A stretch of 64,000 nt of DNA from Rhizobium acidisoli (GCF_002531755.2 NZ_CP034998.1:1178001-1242000), one strand, 5' to 3'; shown: positions 9,412 to 19,960, numbered from the stretch's first letter. The notes: generated by a model from the sequence alone, not told the origin. Numbers and translations: made by a program.

Positions 9412-9923
9412 CGCGAAAACTGAATGATCTCGCCGTTATACTGCGTGCGCGTGGTCTCGCGAAAACCGAGTTTGGCTGCGACCTTCAACGAGGCCTGGTT
9501 CTGCGGGCTGATGATGCAGCTCATCGGTTTTCCGGGGAAATAGCGCTCCGCCCAACCGATCAGCGCGGTCAGCGCCTCGGTGGCATAACCGCGGCCGTGT
9601 ACCGAGGGCATCAGCGCCCAGCCGAGTTCCATCGTCCCCTCGATCGAGGGTTCCATCTCGCGGCGGGATTCCATGAAGCCGGCTTCGCCGATGAACCGGC
9701 CGCTCGACTTTTCCTCGATCGCCAGAAAGCCGAAGCCCATATGATGCCACATGCCGGCAATCCGCAGCATGCGGCTCCAGCTCTGCTCGCACGTCGATGG
9801 GATGCCGGTGATGAAGCGGACGACGTTTTCGTCCGCCCAGAGTGCCGCATGCGCCTCGAAATCGTCGAGGCGGTGCGGGCGGAGCGTCAGCCGCTCGGTT
9901 TCGAGGGTCGGAATATCGGTCAT
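9408..9923 (-). CDS. GNAT-family N-acetyltransferase (RimJ/RimL-like)
   Basis: 171 residues from ATG 9923 (MTDIPTLETERLTLRPHRLD). The TERLTLRP opening is typical of the RimJ/RimL-like branch of GNAT acetyltransferases. The acetyl-CoA loop is seen in ALMPSVHGRGYATEAL, and the C-terminal motif in QNQASLKVAAKLGFRE. The substrate is unknown. Its stop overlaps the convergent ribE stop. The longer open frame upstream runs through the neighbouring cupin gene in another frame and is not coding. It probably forms a unit with the cupin gene 10 bases upstream. Confidence 0.88.
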   Translation of the reverse strand: MTDIPTLETERLTLRPHRLDDFEAHAALWADENVVRFITGIPSTCEQSWSRMLRIAGMWHHMGFGFLAIEEKSSGRFIGEAGFMESRREMEPSIEGTMELGWALMPSVHGRGYATEALTALIGWAERYFPGKPMSCIISPQNQASLKVAAKLGFRETTRTQYNGEIIQFSR

Positions 9924-9933
9924 ATCGGATCCC

Positions 9934-10452
9934 TCAAGCGCCAGGTTCGCCGTCCCAATAGTCGAGATCGCTTTCCGGCCTGCCGATATGGCGGAAGCGC
10001 AGAGGTTCGGAACCTTCCTCGTTTGTTTTGGCCCTGTTTGTCTTGGCAAGAAACTTTCCGGAATCCGGATATTCGACGATCTCGGTCTTCGCCATCGTCG
10101 AGATGCCGAGATAGATGAGCGGAGCCGTGCCGGTGTTGATGATCTGGTGCGCCGTTTCCGCGCCGCCGGCCGGGGCGCCGAGCGCGTCGCCCGCCTTGAT
10201 CGCATGGCGCTCGTCGCCCAAGCGGTATTCGCCGGTGCCTGAAATCACGTAGAAAAGCTCGTCTTCAACATGGTGGTTGTGGAAGGGGCAGCCCGATTTG
10301 CCCGGCGGCACCTCGTTGTAGCTGATGCCGAGGCCGGTCAGGCCGAGAAGCGTGCCGAACGACGTGTCGACGCTTTCATAGAGCGCGCCCTGTTTCCAGT
10401 GGTCGAGCTTGAGATCGGCGATATTGATCACCGCCTTCGATTCCCTAGCCAT
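9934..10452 (-). CDS. Cupin domain protein
   Basis: 172 residues, starting ATG 10452 with AGGAGGACATC ahead of it on the minus strand. A single conserved cupin barrel is evident: motif 1 reads CPFHNHHVEDELFYVISGTG (metal ligands H-x-H and Glu) and motif 2 is near PAGGAETAHQIINTG. Such small cupins can be sugar isomerases, dioxygenases or binding proteins; nothing indicates the substrate. It precedes the GNAT gene by 10 bases on the same strand, so the two are likely co-transcribed. Confidence 0.88.
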   Translation of the reverse strand: MARESKAVINIADLKLDHWKQGALYESVDTSFGTLLGLTGLGISYNEVPPGKSGCPFHNHHVEDELFYVISGTGEYRLGDERHAIKAGDALGAPAGGAETAHQIINTGTAPLIYLGISTMAKTEIVEYPDSGKFLAKTNRAKTNEEGSEPLRFRHIGRPESDLDYWDGEPGA

Positions 10453-10524
10453 GATGTCCTCCTGTTGCAGGAAGAGAAGCCATCATCGCCTGGGAAAATT
10501 CAATGGTTTTCTGGAAAATCCCGT

Positions 10525-10585
10525 CATGGCAGAGAAAAGGCATGGCGGAGAAAAGGCATGGCAGAGAAAGGCATGGGCGGAGAGG
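10525..10585 (+). repeat. Short tandem repeat, about 16 bp units
   Basis: Three and a part copies of CATGGCRGAGAAAAGG in a row: 10525-10540, 10541-10556, 10557-10571 (15 bp) and a degenerate fourth. It is intergenic, upstream of the cupin gene and downstream of the secreted-protein gene. Likely slippage DNA; no regulatory role is evident. Confidence 0.75.
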
Positions 10586-10643
10586 AGACCGCCGCCCATG
10601 CTTTGAGCGCCGCGCACCGAAGGGGACGCGATGCACTGAAGCG

Positions 10644-11003
10644 TCAGCGGACGTAGAAGGTCAGGCTTCCGTCGGCTGCCTGTTCGGCATTGACGATGTT
10701 GCGGACGTCGACGCCCTCGTTGTTGAGCCGATGGGCAAGCGACCTGTTGGCGTCGATCGAGGCCTGGATGGCGTGAACGGCCTGGCCGGAACGTTCCGGC
10801 GCCGAGCGCGGCCCGGTATTCTCGTCGTCGAGGTTGCGCCAGTTATGGACCTGCGCGACGTTGAAATCATTGCCGTGGAAGGTCCGGAGTGTCTGCTCAA
10901 TGCCCCGGGCGGTGTTCATCCCGAGGCTTTCGGCTCGGCTGACGCCGGCAAATGCGAGGGAGGAGAGGGCGGCAGCGATGCTGATGGTGACAACGCGGTT
11001 CAT
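10644..11003 (-). CDS. Small secreted protein of unknown function
   Basis: 119 residues with a clear Sec signal peptide (MNRVVTISIAAALSSLAFAG, cleavage likely after SRA). The mature part is polar, about 95 residues, with no cysteines and motifs such as VNAEQAADGSLTFYVR at the end. I do not recognise the family. ATG 11003 is preceded by a GGATAC stretch only. It is transcribed away from ribH, sharing a 343-base divergent promoter region. Confidence 0.75.
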   Translation of the reverse strand: MNRVVTISIAAALSSLAFAGVSRAESLGMNTARGIEQTLRTFHGNDFNVAQVHNWRNLDDENTGPRSAPERSGQAVHAIQASIDANRSLAHRLNNEGVDVRNIVNAEQAADGSLTFYVR

Positions 11004-11346
11004 GATTGTATCCTTTCATCTGCTTTGACGGTCGACTGTCGTTGCAGGGGATCGTCTGTCACGACATGGAATTGGCGCTCTCCTCCTGGCGATTCAATAG
11101 GCTAAGCCACTGAAAAACAATTAAGAATTGTTCATGAAATTCGCCTTCGAATTGCCGTTTTCCAGGCATGCGGGTAAACCGCTTCGAGAGGCTTGCCGAG
11201 CAGTGCAGGCGGGGCGTGGCTATCCCCTTGCGGATATTTCTTCTTTGGCGTTGCGGCATCGGGCGAAAGTGCTTGCCATTCTGGTGAAGGCATGTTTTGA
11301 CCGCGGGCTGCCGAGTGGAAAACGCCCCACAAAACGAAGGTGAACC
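11004..11346. other. Divergent promoter region between the secreted-protein gene and ribH
   Basis: 343 bases with no supported gene. A plus-strand frame 11128-11343 ends just before ribH, but its translation has no recognisable features. AT-rich stretches at 11110-11150 suit a promoter. I looked for an FMN riboswitch ahead of ribH and did not see its conserved core. Confidence 0.5.
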
Positions 11347-11802
11347 ATGCCGAGAGAGACCGCTCCCCATATTTTGATCGTTGAGGCCCGCTTCTACGAC
11401 GACATGGCCGATGCCCTGCTCGAAGGCGCGATCTTCGCCTTGGAACAGGCCGGCGCCACTTTCGAGGTCGTCACCGTTCCCGGCGCACTGGAAATTCCGG
11501 CGGCGATTGCCATGTCGCTCGATGGAGACGACAATGGCGGAACGCATTATGATGGCTATGTCGCGCTCGGCATGGTCATTCGCGGCGAGACCTATCACTT
11601 CGATATCGTGTCGAACGAATCCTCGCGCGCTTTGATGGATCTTGCGGTCAGCGAGTCCCTTGCCATCGGCAACGGCATTCTGACCGTCGAGAACGATGAA
11701 CAGGCATGGGCGCGCGCGCGCCGCTCGGACAAGGACAAGGGCGGATTTGCCGCTCGCGCAGCTCTGACGATGATCGAGCTGAAGCAGAAACTGGGTGCAT
11801 AA
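11347..11802 (+). CDS. ribH: 6,7-dimethyl-8-ribityllumazine synthase
   Basis: Condenses the ribityl pyrimidinedione with dihydroxybutanone phosphate, the step before riboflavin synthase. 151 residues, normal for the family. Motifs: the N-terminal strand [20 protein letters not shown], the phosphate-binding [10 protein letters not shown], and [14 protein letters not shown] with the catalytic His. ATG 11347 is preceded by CGAAGGTGAACC. nusB follows 3 bases after the stop, the common ribH-nusB arrangement. Confidence 0.97.
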   Translation: MPRETAPHILIVEARFYDDMADALLEGAIFALEQAGATFEVVTVPGALEIPAAIAMSLDGDDNGGTHYDGYVALGMVIRGETYHFDIVSNESSRALMDLAVSESLAIGNGILTVENDEQAWARARRSDKDKGGFAARAALTMIELKQKLGA

Positions 11803-11805
11803 CGA

Positions 11806-12288
11806 ATGAACGACGACAAGACGGAACGGCCGGTCAAGACTGCAAACCAGCGGGGCGCTGCCCGTCTTGCTGCCGTTCAGGCACTGTATCAGATGGATGT
11901 CGGCGGCACCGGCGTTCTGGAAATCGTCGCCGAATACGAGGCGCACCGTCTCGGCCAGGAACTCGACGGCGCGACCTATCTGAAGGCCGATGCCGGCTGG
12001 TTCCGTTCCATCGTCTCCGGCGTCGTGCGCGATCAGACCCGTCTCGATCCGCTGATTGCCGCAGCCCTGCAGGATGACTGGGCCTTGTCGCGCCTCGACA
12101 GCACCGTGCGCGCCATCCTGCGCGCCGGCGTCTTCGAGATCACCGACCGCAAGGACGTCCCGGTGGCGGTCATCGTCACCGAATATGTCGAGATCGCCCA
12201 GGCCTTCTTCGATGACGACGAGCCGAAGCTCGTCAATGCGGTGCTCGACCGCATTGCAAAGCAGGTTCGCGGCGACACGAAGAAGTAA
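11806..12288 (+). CDS. nusB: Transcription antitermination factor NusB
   Basis: 160-residue all-helical RNA-binding protein that works with NusE/S10 on rRNA boxA antitermination. The family start is visible in [19 protein letters not shown] (about 14-32), and the C-terminal half in [12 protein letters not shown] and [29 protein letters not shown]. It is 3 bases downstream of ribH. A weak hairpin (GCAACG/CGTTGC) near 12332-12352 follows. Confidence 0.97.
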   Translation: MNDDKTERPVKTANQRGAARLAAVQALYQMDVGGTGVLEIVAEYEAHRLGQELDGATYLKADAGWFRSIVSGVVRDQTRLDPLIAAALQDDWALSRLDSTVRAILRAGVFEITDRKDVPVAVIVTEYVEIAQAFFDDDEPKLVNAVLDRIAKQVRGDTKK

Positions 12289-12486
12289 GTCTTTAGCCGC
12301 CAAACAATCTCCCTAAGTCTTTCTTCGCACTGCAACGGTTTTCGCTCGTTGCGGTCTTGACGCCACGTGATCGACCACGCAATCTCCGCACCGCTTAGCT
12401 GTGGCATTTCTGTGGAGAGGAAGGCGAGTCGGCGGCATATCTGCCGGAGAAGGAGTGAGCTCCGGCCTATGGGAGGAAAGAGCGAA

Positions 12487-14625
12487 ATGACGATTCTTTT
12501 ATGCGTAATCGCATGCGGTCTGCTCTCGGTGGTCTATGCCGCCTGGGCAACCCGGTCGGTGCTTGCCGCCGATCAGGGCAACAGCCGCATGCAGGAGATC
12601 GCGGGTTATATCCGCGAAGGCGCTCAGGCCTATCTGACCCGCCAGTACAGAACCATTGCCCTTGTCGGCGTCGTTGTTTTCATCGCAGCCTGGCTGCTTC
12701 TTTCCGCCACGGCCGCCATCGGCTTCCTGATCGGCGCCGTGCTTTCCGGGGCTGCCGGCTTCATCGGCATGCATGTCTCCGTCCGCGCCAATGTGCGCAC
12801 CGCCCAGGCGGCTTCCACCAGCCTTTCCGCCGGCCTCGACATCGCCTTCAAGTCGGGTGCGATCACCGGCATGCTGGTGGCGGGCCTCGCACTGCTCGGC
12901 GTCTCCATTTACTATACTATTTTGACCTTCGGCCTCGGCCATGAGAGCGGCTCGCGCGAAGTCATCGATGCGCTGGTGGCGCTCGGCTTCGGTGCTTCGC
13001 TGATTTCCATCTTCGCCCGTCTCGGCGGCGGCATCTTCACCAAGGGCGCCGATGTCGGCGGCGACCTCGTCGGCAAGGTGGAAGCCGGCATTCCGGAGGA
13101 CGATCCGCGCAACCCGGCAACGATTGCCGATAACGTCGGCGACAATGTCGGCGATTGCGCCGGCATGGCCGCCGACCTTTTCGAGACTTATGCGGTTTCC
13201 GTCGTCGCCACCATGGTTCTCGCCGCAATCTTCTTTGCCGGCGCGCCGATCCTCCAGTCGGCGATGATCTATCCGCTGGCGATCTGCGGCGCCTGCATCA
13301 TCACCTCGATCATCGGCACCTTCTTCGTCAAGCTCGGCTCGAACGGCTCGATCATGGGCGCGCTCTACAAGGGGCTCATCGTCACCGGCCTGCTGTCGAT
13401 CGTCGGTCTCGGCGCTGCCACCTCGCTGACGGTCGGCTGGGGCTCGCTCGGCACGGTCGCCGGCGCCGACGTCACCGGCACGAACCTGTTCGTCTGCGGC
13501 CTTGTCGGCCTCGTCGTCACCGCGCTGATCGTCGTCATCACCGAATACTACACCGGCACCGGCAAGCGTCCGGTCGTGTCGATCGCCCAGTCGTCGGTGA
13601 CCGGTCACGGCACCAACGTCATCCAGGGCCTGGCGGTCTCGCTGGAATCGACCGCCCTGCCGGCGATCGTCATCGTCGGCGGCATTCTTGCCACCTACCA
13701 GCTCGGCGGCCTTTTCGGCACCGGCATCGCCGTTACCGCCATGCTCGGCCTTGCCGGCATGATCGTCGCGCTCGACGCCTTCGGCCCAGTCACCGACAAT
13801 GCCGGCGGCATCGCCGAAATGGCGCATCTGCCGCCTGAGGTGCGCAAATCGACCGACGCGCTCGACGCCGTCGGCAATACCACCAAGGCGGTCACCAAGG
13901 GTTATGCGATCGGCTCGGCGGGTCTCGGCGCGCTGGTGCTCTTCGCCGCCTACGCCAACGACCTCAGGTATTTCGCAGCCCATGGCGACCAGTATCCCTA
14001 TTTCGCCAATATCGGCGAAATCTCGTTCGAATTGTCGAACCCCTATGTCGTCGCCGGCCTGCTGTTCGGCGGCCTGATCCCCTATCTCTTCGGCGGCATC
14101 GCCATGACCGCCGTCGGCCGCGCCGCCGGTTCGATCGTCGAAGAGGTGCGCCGTCAGTTCAAGGAAAAGCCCGGCATCATGCAGGGCACCGAGAAGCCGG
14201 ATTACGGCAAGGCGGTCGACCTTCTGACCAAGGCCGCCATCCGCGAGATGCTTGTGCCGTCGCTGCTGCCGGTGCTGGCGCCGATCGTCGTCTATTTCGG
14301 CGTGCTGCTCATCTCCGGCTCCAAGGCCTCGGCCTTCGCCGCTCTCGGCGCATCGCTGCTCGGCGTCATCATCAACGGCCTGTTCGTCGCCATCTCGATG
14401 ACATCGGGCGGCGGCGCCTGGGACAATGCCAAGAAGAGCTTCGAGGACGGCTTCGTCGACAAGGACGGCGTGCGTCACATGAAGGGCTCGGATGCGCACA
14501 AGGCGTCGGTCACCGGCGATACCGTCGGCGATCCCTACAAGGACACGGCCGGCCCCGCCGTCAACCCGGCGATCAAGATCACCAACATCGTCGCGCTGCT
14601 GCTGCTCGCCGTTCTCGCCGGTTGA
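12487..14625 (+). CDS. hppA: Membrane-bound proton-translocating pyrophosphatase
   Basis: Couples pyrophosphate hydrolysis to proton pumping across the membrane. 712 residues with about 16 helices. The catalytic loop [40 protein letters not shown] is obvious (broken here only by description: [11 protein letters not shown], then [12 protein letters not shown]). Lysine in [15 protein letters not shown] marks the K+-independent H+-pumping subclass; K+-dependent enzymes have Ala there. Start ATG 12487 follows GGGAGGAAAG; the upstream open frame is leader. A strong terminator follows. Confidence 0.97.
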   Translation: MTILLCVIACGLLSVVYAAWATRSVLAADQGNSRMQEIAGYIREGAQAYLTRQYRTIALVGVVVFIAAWLLLSATAAIGFLIGAVLSGAAGFIGMHVSVRANVRTAQAASTSLSAGLDIAFKSGAITGMLVAGLALLGVSIYYTILTFGLGHESGSREVIDALVALGFGASLISIFARLGGGIFTKGADVGGDLVGKVEAGIPEDDPRNPATIADNVGDNVGDCAGMAADLFETYAVSVVATMVLAAIFFAGAPILQSAMIYPLAICGACIITSIIGTFFVKLGSNGSIMGALYKGLIVTGLLSIVGLGAATSLTVGWGSLGTVAGADVTGTNLFVCGLVGLVVTALIVVITEYYTGTGKRPVVSIAQSSVTGHGTNVIQGLAVSLESTALPAIVIVGGILATYQLGGLFGTGIAVTAMLGLAGMIVALDAFGPVTDNAGGIAEMAHLPPEVRKSTDALDAVGNTTKAVTKGYAIGSAGLGALVLFAAYANDLRYFAAHGDQYPYFANIGEISFELSNPYVVAGLLFGGLIPYLFGGIAMTAVGRAAGSIVEEVRRQFKEKPGIMQGTEKPDYGKAVDLLTKAAIREMLVPSLLPVLAPIVVYFGVLLISGSKASAFAALGASLLGVIINGLFVAISMTSGGGAWDNAKKSFEDGFVDKDGVRHMKGSDAHKASVTGDTVGDPYKDTAGPAVNPAIKITNIVALLLLAVLAG

Positions 14626-14671
14626 TAAATCCAGGCATCACGGTTCGCCGTGGTGCCATACCCCGACCATT

Positions 14672-14699
14672 AAAAAACCCGCCGGAAGGCGGGTTTTTC
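14672..14699. terminator. Bidirectional terminator between hppA and bamE-like gene
   Basis: AAAACCCGCC (14674-14683) pairs with GGCGGGTTTT (14688-14697) around GGAA, with A-run and T-run flanks on either side, so it can serve both convergent genes. It lies 47 bases after hppA and 18 bases after the stop of the minus-strand lipoprotein gene. Confidence 0.92.
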
Positions 14700-14716
14700 G
14701 TTGAAAATCTGTTCGA

Positions 14717-15250
14717 TCAGCGCAGGCTGCTCGGATTCTGCGGCGTGCCGCCGGCGCCGCCGCCGAACAGGCTGCGGGCAGCACTCGCGGCGCTGCCGCC
14801 GGAAAGCATCTGCTGCAGGAAGGTGAGTTCCTTGCCGCCGGTCGGCGTGACGCGTCCGATGGTGTCGAACACCTTGCCGTCCTGCAGCGTATAGTTGGCG
14901 CGGCGGCTGACGACGCTGTCCTTGTCGAAATAGATCGCCAGCACGCTCTGGTCGACGACCTTCAGCTTCTGGAACGCCACCGCGCGCGTGCGCCGCTGTG
15001 AGATGTAATAGAAGACTTCGCCGTCGAAGGTCGCGGTCGTCGACGGGGTGCCGAGCGAAAGCAGCACCTGCTCGCGGCTCGAGCCCTCCGGAACGAGGTT
15101 CAGCGACTGCTGGTCGGCGACATATCCGCCATTGAGCACGGTGCCAGTCTGGCAACCGGAAAGAACGGATGTGGAGGCGATTATAAGGGCAATGGCCGCA
15201 CTGCTGAAGAGTTTCACGTCAGACTTGAAATACCGTTTCTTCAACGACAT
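14717..15250 (-). CDS. bamE: BamE/SmpA/OmlA-family outer-membrane lipoprotein
   Basis: 177 residues with a lipoprotein signal (SSAAIALIIASTSVLSGC, lipobox LSGC). The SmpA/OmlA domain spans about 55-130: LVPEGSSREQVLLSLGTPS, FYYISQRR, and AIYFDKDSVVSR, the fold of the BAM-complex subunit BamE. The tail is Gly/Ser rich. Alphaproteobacterial BamE proteins carry such tails. Convergent with hppA, and divergent from the cytochrome bc1 chaperone gene. Confidence 0.88.
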   Translation of the reverse strand: MSLKKRYFKSDVKLFSSAAIALIIASTSVLSGCQTGTVLNGGYVADQQSLNLVPEGSSREQVLLSLGTPSTTATFDGEVFYYISQRRTRAVAFQKLKVVDQSVLAIYFDKDSVVSRRANYTLQDGKVFDTIGRVTPTGGKELTFLQQMLSGGSAASAARSLFGGGAGGTPQNPSSLR

Positions 15251-15494
15251 CTACTCCCTAAAGTATCGATAGCAGCCATTTGGGCCTTGCACGCTTTACC
15301 TCCTGCAAAACCATTGTGGCCATTCCGGGTCGACTATCCCGAATTCGCTTCGCTGACGCATCGAGGGCGTCGTCCCGAAACTGGCCACGATCGGCATTGC
15401 AATTCGCGCCTGCTTCGGTAAACCAGCTTTCGAAATCATGCAACAAGGCCAGAGGCCGGCCGGCGTGAAGAATGAGGCATTTCCGGAAAAAACA

Positions 15495-16058
15495 ATGATC
15501 TTCGGGCTGTTCCGCAAGAAAAACAACAATCAGGCAATCGTCGACAGGCAATATGCGGTGCTGACGGCGGCCGCGCGCATGCCGGAGATTTATGAGCGGC
15601 TCAATGTGCCGGATACGGTCATGGGCCGTTTCGAGATGCTGTCGATCGCCATGATTCTGTTTTTTCGCCGCACGCGCAGCTCCGCCACCAGCGGACAGGA
15701 GATCGCCCAGGAGATCGTCGACGCCTTCTTCCAGGATATCGACTATTCGATCCGCGAACTCGGCATCGGCGACAATAGCGTGCCGAAGCGCATGAAGAAG
15801 CTCGCCGGCATGTTTTACGGCCGGCTCGAAGCCTATTCGAAGGCGATGGACACCGGCGATACCGAAGCGCTCGCTCTCGCCCTCACGCGCAATATCTATC
15901 CGGAAAGCCCGGTGCCGGCCGATATGTCCGGTCTGGCCCACTGGATGATGGCTGCGGAAGCGCATTTGTCGGCGCTTGCCGAAGAGGAGATCGCCACCGG
16001 TTCGGCGACGCTGCCGCCGGTCGCCCACTCACCGGTCGCCCGCCCACCTGTCGCTTGA
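15495..16058 (+). CDS. Ubiquinol-cytochrome c chaperone family protein
   Basis: 187 residues from ATG 15495 (MIFGLFRKKNNNQAIVDRQY). The core (about 20-140) matches the CBP3/UQCC-like chaperone domain: ERLNVPDTVMGRFEMLSI, AQEIVDAFFQDIDYSIRELGIGDNSVPKRMKKL and FYGRLEAYSKAM. These proteins help assemble cytochrome bc1. A Pro/Val-rich tail ends the protein. The neighbour yceD follows 10 bases downstream, the usual alphaproteobacterial order. Confidence 0.9.
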   Translation: MIFGLFRKKNNNQAIVDRQYAVLTAAARMPEIYERLNVPDTVMGRFEMLSIAMILFFRRTRSSATSGQEIAQEIVDAFFQDIDYSIRELGIGDNSVPKRMKKLAGMFYGRLEAYSKAMDTGDTEALALALTRNIYPESPVPADMSGLAHWMMAAEAHLSALAEEEIATGSATLPPVAHSPVARPPVA

Positions 16059-16068
16059 GGAGGAAATC

Positions 16069-16623
16069 ATGAAAAACGATCGGGACGATGTTCCCTTCTC
16101 CTATCACGTCAAGGTCGGCCATATCTCGGCCAACCCCGTCGAGGTTCATGTCGAGGCCGACGCAAACGAGTTGAAGGCGCTTGCCGAGAGCTGGAATGTC
16201 GTCTCCGTCGACGATCTCAGCGCCGATCTGCAGATTGCCCGCTGGAAGCGTGACGGCGTGCGCATCAAGGGCCGCGTGAAGGCGAAGATCGTCCAATCCT
16301 GCGTGGTGACGCTGGAGCCTGTCGAATCCGCCATCGACGAGAGCTTCGAGCAGATCTTCGTGCCGGAGGGTTCCAAGCTTGCCCGCCAGGCCGGCAATGA
16401 TGCCGGCGAGATGTTGCTCGATCCCGACGGTCCCGATCTGCCCGAGACCTTTGTCGGCGATACGATCGATGCCGGCGAGGTGGTTGCCGAATTCGCCGCG
16501 CTGGCGATCGATCCCTATCCGCGCAAGGGGGGCATCGAATTCGCTGGCCATATCGAAGATAGCGGCGAGGACGACAAAAAGCCTTCGGCTTTCGCGGCCC
16601 TCAAGGATTGGAAAAAGGACTGA
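16069..16623 (+). CDS. YceD family protein (DUF177)
   Basis: 184 residues; ATG 16069 follows TGAGGAGGAAATC, a strong ribosome-binding site that fixes the start. It contains the DUF177 signature with the conserved Cys after a basic strand (RVKAKIVQSCVVTLEPVES), an acidic middle and the C-terminal GIEFAG motif region. YceD proteins are linked to 23S rRNA processing and fatty-acid gene clusters. Here it lies upstream of plsX, as usual, though no rpmF lies between. Confidence 0.9.
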   Translation: MKNDRDDVPFSYHVKVGHISANPVEVHVEADANELKALAESWNVVSVDDLSADLQIARWKRDGVRIKGRVKAKIVQSCVVTLEPVESAIDESFEQIFVPEGSKLARQAGNDAGEMLLDPDGPDLPETFVGDTIDAGEVVAEFAALAIDPYPRKGGIEFAGHIEDSGEDDKKPSAFAALKDWKKD

Positions 16624-16721
16624 AGCGCCTCTGGCATTTGACATAATTCAGTTGTAAGCGACGCCAAAACCGGTATTTTGGCCGAAATTTCGCCCTCGGC
16701 GGAAAGAAGGATCAGGGACGC

Positions 16722-17768
16722 GTGATCAGAATATCTCTCGACCTCATGGGTGGCGACTTTGGTCCCCAGGTTGTCATCCCCGGCGCCGCCAAGGCGCTCG
16801 ACCGGCATCCGGATATTTCCTTCGTTTTCTACGGTCTCAAGGAACAGTGCGATCCGGTTCTCGCCAAGTTTCCGAAACTCAAGGAAAAATCGGTCTTTCA
16901 CGACTGCGAGCTTGCCGTCAGCATGAGTGAGAAGCCGAGCCAGGCGCTGCGCCGCGGCCGTTATATCTCCACCATGTGGCGCTCGATCGAGGCGGTGAAG
17001 ACGGGGGAGGCCGATGTCGCGGTCTCAGCCGGCAATACCGGCGCGCTGATGGCAATGGCGAAGTTCTGTCTGCGCACCATGGCCAATATCGAGCGCCCGG
17101 CGATCGCCGCGATCTGGCCGACGCTGAAAGGTGAGAGCATCGTGCTCGACGTCGGTGCGACGATCGGCGCCGATGCGCAGCAGCTGATGGATTTTGCCCT
17201 GATGGGCGGCGCCATGGCGCGGGCGCTCTTCGAGGTCGAACGGCCGACAGTCGGCCTGCTGAATGTCGGTGTCGAAGAGATGAAAGGCCAGGAAGAGGTC
17301 AAGGAGGCCGGCCGGCTGTTGCGCGAGGCGAACATCGATTCGCTCGAATATTCCGGCTTCGTCGAGGGCAACGACCTTGGCAAGGGCACGGTCGACGTCG
17401 TCGTCACCGAAGGGTTCTCCGGCAATATCGCGCTGAAGACCGCCGAAGGCACCGCCAAGCAGATCGGCGAATATCTGCGTGCCGCCATGTCGCGCACGCT
17501 GCTCGCCCGCATCGGCTACCTCTTCGCCAAAAGCGCCTTCGACATGCTTCGCGAGAAGCTCGATCCAAGCAAGGTCAATGGCGGCGTGTTTCTCGGCCTG
17601 AACGGCATCGTCATCAAGAGCCATGGCGGAGCGAATGCCGAAGGCATCGCCGCAGCCATCGAAGTCGGTTACGACATGGCCAAGAACGGCCTCAATCAGA
17701 AAATAGAAAACGATCTTAAGAAATATCATGCCAAGCGGCTGCCCCCGATGGGCCCGGAAGCTGCATGA
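16722..17768 (+). CDS. plsX: Phosphate acyltransferase PlsX
   Basis: Makes acyl-phosphate from acyl-ACP for phospholipid synthesis at the membrane surface. 348 residues. The start is GTG 16722 giving [15 protein letters not shown], the conserved family N-terminus. Further motifs: [13 protein letters not shown] and [17 protein letters not shown]. It lies 98 bases after yceD and its stop region is 20 bases before the preferred fabH start. Confidence 0.97.
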   Translation: MIRISLDLMGGDFGPQVVIPGAAKALDRHPDISFVFYGLKEQCDPVLAKFPKLKEKSVFHDCELAVSMSEKPSQALRRGRYISTMWRSIEAVKTGEADVAVSAGNTGALMAMAKFCLRTMANIERPAIAAIWPTLKGESIVLDVGATIGADAQQLMDFALMGGAMARALFEVERPTVGLLNVGVEEMKGQEEVKEAGRLLREANIDSLEYSGFVEGNDLGKGTVDVVVTEGFSGNIALKTAEGTAKQIGEYLRAAMSRTLLARIGYLFAKSAFDMLREKLDPSKVNGGVFLGLNGIVIKSHGGANAEGIAAAIEVGYDMAKNGLNQKIENDLKKYHAKRLPPMGPEAA

Positions 17769-17788
17769 GCAATGGGGTTCAATCGAAT

Positions 17789-18760
17789 ATGATCCGTTCA
17801 GTGGTTCGCGGGTTTGGAGCCGCACTTCCGAAGCGCGTGATGACCAATGGTGACATGGAAGCGATCGTCGACACGTCGGACGAATGGATCGTCCAGCGCA
17901 CCGGCATCCGCCAGCGTTATGTCGCCGGTGACGACGAGACGACGGCGTCGCTCGGCGAGGCTGCCGCGCGGGCTGCCCTTGCCAATGGCGGCCTGACGCC
18001 AGCCGATATCGATCTGATCATCTGCGCCACCTCGACGCCTGACAACACCTTTCCGGCAACCTCGGTCAACATCCAGAACCGTCTCGGCATGAGCCACGGC
18101 TTCGCCTTCGACGTCCAGGCCGTCTGCACCGGTTTCGTCTATGCGGTCACGACGGCGGATGCCTATATCCGCGGCGGCCTTGCCAAGCGCGTTCTCGTCA
18201 TCGGCGCTGAAACCTTTTCGCGCATTCTCGACTGGAACGACCGCACCACCTGCGTGCTGTTCGGCGACGGTGCCGGTGCGATCGTGCTCGAAGCGACCGA
18301 AGGCGAGGGCACCGTTGCCGATCGCGGCGTATTGACGGCGCATCTGCGCTCCGACGGCTCGCACAAGGAAAAGCTCTATGTCGATGGCGGGCCGTCGACG
18401 ACCGGCACCGTCGGCAAGCTGCGCATGGAAGGCCGCGAGGTCTTCAAATACGCCGTCGGCATGATCACGGATGTCATTCAGGCTGCCTTCGATTCAACCG
18501 GGACCACCGCCGAGGATCTCGACTGGCTGGTGCCGCATCAGGCCAATCGGCGCATTATCGACGGTTCGGCCAAGAAGCTGAACATCGATGCGGCGAAGGT
18601 CGTCATCACCGTCGATCTGCACGGCAATACCTCGGCGGCCTCGATCCCGCTCGCCCTTGCGACCGCTGCCGGCGACGGCCGCATCAAGAAGGGCGACCTG
18701 GTGATGCTCGAAGCGATGGGCGGCGGCTTCACCTGGGGCGCCGTTCTGCTGCGCTGGTAG
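17789..18760 (+). CDS. fabH: 3-oxoacyl-ACP synthase III (KASIII)
   Basis: Starts fatty-acid synthesis by condensing acetyl-CoA with malonyl-ACP. 323 residues from ATG 17789 ([20 protein letters not shown]). The catalytic triad is visible: Cys113 in [12 protein letters not shown], His250 in VPHQANRRI and Asn280 in LHGNTSAAS. An upstream ATG at 17765 overlaps the plsX stop (ATGA) and is an alternative start adding eight residues. It is followed by ihfA. Confidence 0.97.
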   Translation: MIRSVVRGFGAALPKRVMTNGDMEAIVDTSDEWIVQRTGIRQRYVAGDDETTASLGEAAARAALANGGLTPADIDLIICATSTPDNTFPATSVNIQNRLGMSHGFAFDVQAVCTGFVYAVTTADAYIRGGLAKRVLVIGAETFSRILDWNDRTTCVLFGDGAGAIVLEATEGEGTVADRGVLTAHLRSDGSHKEKLYVDGGPSTTGTVGKLRMEGREVFKYAVGMITDVIQAAFDSTGTTAEDLDWLVPHQANRRIIDGSAKKLNIDAAKVVITVDLHGNTSAASIPLALATAAGDGRIKKGDLVMLEAMGGGFTWGAVLLRW

Positions 18761-18865
18761 GCACGAATCCAAAAAAACTGGCGGCGAACAAGAGCTTGAC
18801 CGTAAGGCGCAAGACAAATACTCTTTGCGCGATTTCACAAAATATTTGAAATGGGCGGGGAAACC

Positions 18866-19204
18866 ATGACCGGAAAAACAGTGACGCGAGCAGACCTGGC
18901 GGAATCGGTTTTCCGCAAGGTCGGGCTTTCCCGGACCGAATCTGCGGAACTTGTGGAAACCGTCATCGACGAAGTTTGCAACGCCATCGTGCGTGGTGAA
19001 ACCGTCAAGCTGTCCTCCTTCGCCACCTTCCAGGTGCGCGACAAGAACGAGCGGATCGGCCGCAACCCGAAGACCGGTGAAGAGGTTCCGATATCTCCCC
19101 GCCGGGTCATGACTTTCAAGGCGTCGAACGTGCTGAAGACGCGCATCCTCAAGGCGCATGTCGCCCGCAAGGTCAAGCTGAAGCCGCAGAATCCGGCCTC
19201 CTGA
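18866..19204 (+). CDS. ihfA: Integration host factor, alpha subunit
   Basis: 112-residue nucleoid DNA-bending protein (HU/IHF family). Start ATG 18866 ([20 protein letters not shown]); an ATG at 18851 would add five residues. The family signature is seen in [27 protein letters not shown], with the DNA-arm Pro in RNPKTGE, distinguishing IHF alpha. It lies between fabH and a MerR regulator as in most alphaproteobacteria, and is followed by a terminator. Confidence 0.96.
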   Translation: MTGKTVTRADLAESVFRKVGLSRTESAELVETVIDEVCNAIVRGETVKLSSFATFQVRDKNERIGRNPKTGEEVPISPRRVMTFKASNVLKTRILKAHVARKVKLKPQNPAS

Positions 19205-19212
19205 TCATCGGC

Positions 19213-19239
19213 TTCCCGTTTCGAAACGGCGTTTTTTTT
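19213..19239 (+). terminator. Rho-independent terminator after ihfA
   Basis: The perfect palindrome CCGTTTCGAAACGG (19216-19229) is followed by CG and a run of eight T residues, 12 bases after the ihfA stop. Confidence 0.88.
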
Positions 19240-19354
19240 CCTTCGCACCGTCCTGCGTTGTGCGCAACGTCGAGACATGACTTGAATTGTCGGCGCCAAA
19301 CCGTTGAAATATGATGAGTCGCCGTAAGATCGAGCCGCGAGGTCGCGTAGCAGT

Positions 19355-19894
19355 ATGACGTTGGACAAGAGCCCCGATGCCTTTCGCACCATCAGCGAAG
19401 TCGCAGACGATCTTGATCTGCCGCAGCATGTGCTGCGCTTCTGGGAAACGCGTTTTCCGCAGATAAAGCCGATGAAGCGCGGCGGCGGCCGTCGTTACTA
19501 CCGCCCCGAGGATGTGGATCTGCTCAAGGGCATCCGGCATTTGCTCTATGATCACGGCTATACGATCAAGGGTGTGCAGAAACTTCTGAAAACCAACGGC
19601 AACAAGTTCGTCATATCGGTCGGCCACGGCGATCTCGCCAGCGTCGAGGCGCTTGCCTCGGGCGTGCAGGAGGCGGGGGCAGGGGAACCGCGCGTCGGCA
19701 TGGCCGACGAAGATCAGATTGTCGGCCGCGCCAAGCCGCCGATTACCCGCCGCTTCTTCAACTTTGTGGCTGGCGAGGACGAGCAGGAAGTCTCGATCGG
19801 CAAGTCGAGCGTTGGCAAGGAAGACAGGGCGCTGCTGCAGGAGGCACTCTACGACCTGCTGGAATGCAAGCGTCTGCTCGATCAGGTGCGCTGA
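19355..19894 (+). CDS. MerR-family transcriptional regulator
   Basis: 179 residues. The N-terminal winged helix is clear: [20 protein letters not shown], then [20 protein letters not shown] and [15 protein letters not shown] (about 8-65). The C-terminal half is charged and lacks metal-binding cysteines, so it is not a classical metal sensor. This gene follows ihfA in nearly all Rhizobiales. Target genes are unknown. Confidence 0.92.
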   Translation: MTLDKSPDAFRTISEVADDLDLPQHVLRFWETRFPQIKPMKRGGGRRYYRPEDVDLLKGIRHLLYDHGYTIKGVQKLLKTNGNKFVISVGHGDLASVEALASGVQEAGAGEPRVGMADEDQIVGRAKPPITRRFFNFVAGEDEQEVSIGKSSVGKEDRALLQEALYDLLECKRLLDQVR

Positions 19895-19960
19895 CCGGAA
19901 CTCTTGGTTCTTATGCATGTCGTTATCCCGGAATCGATGCACGGCTCCGGGCGACGTGCT

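Noticed and set aside
11004..11346. Possible FMN riboswitch ahead of ribH
   Set aside because: No conserved FMN-aptamer core words were found in the 343-base leader.
12499..14499. Long antisense open frame (over 660 codons) opposite hppA
   Set aside because: It is the mirror of a strongly biased, high-GC gene. Its translation is low-complexity Asp/Gly/Arg-rich with no family motif. hppA is certain.
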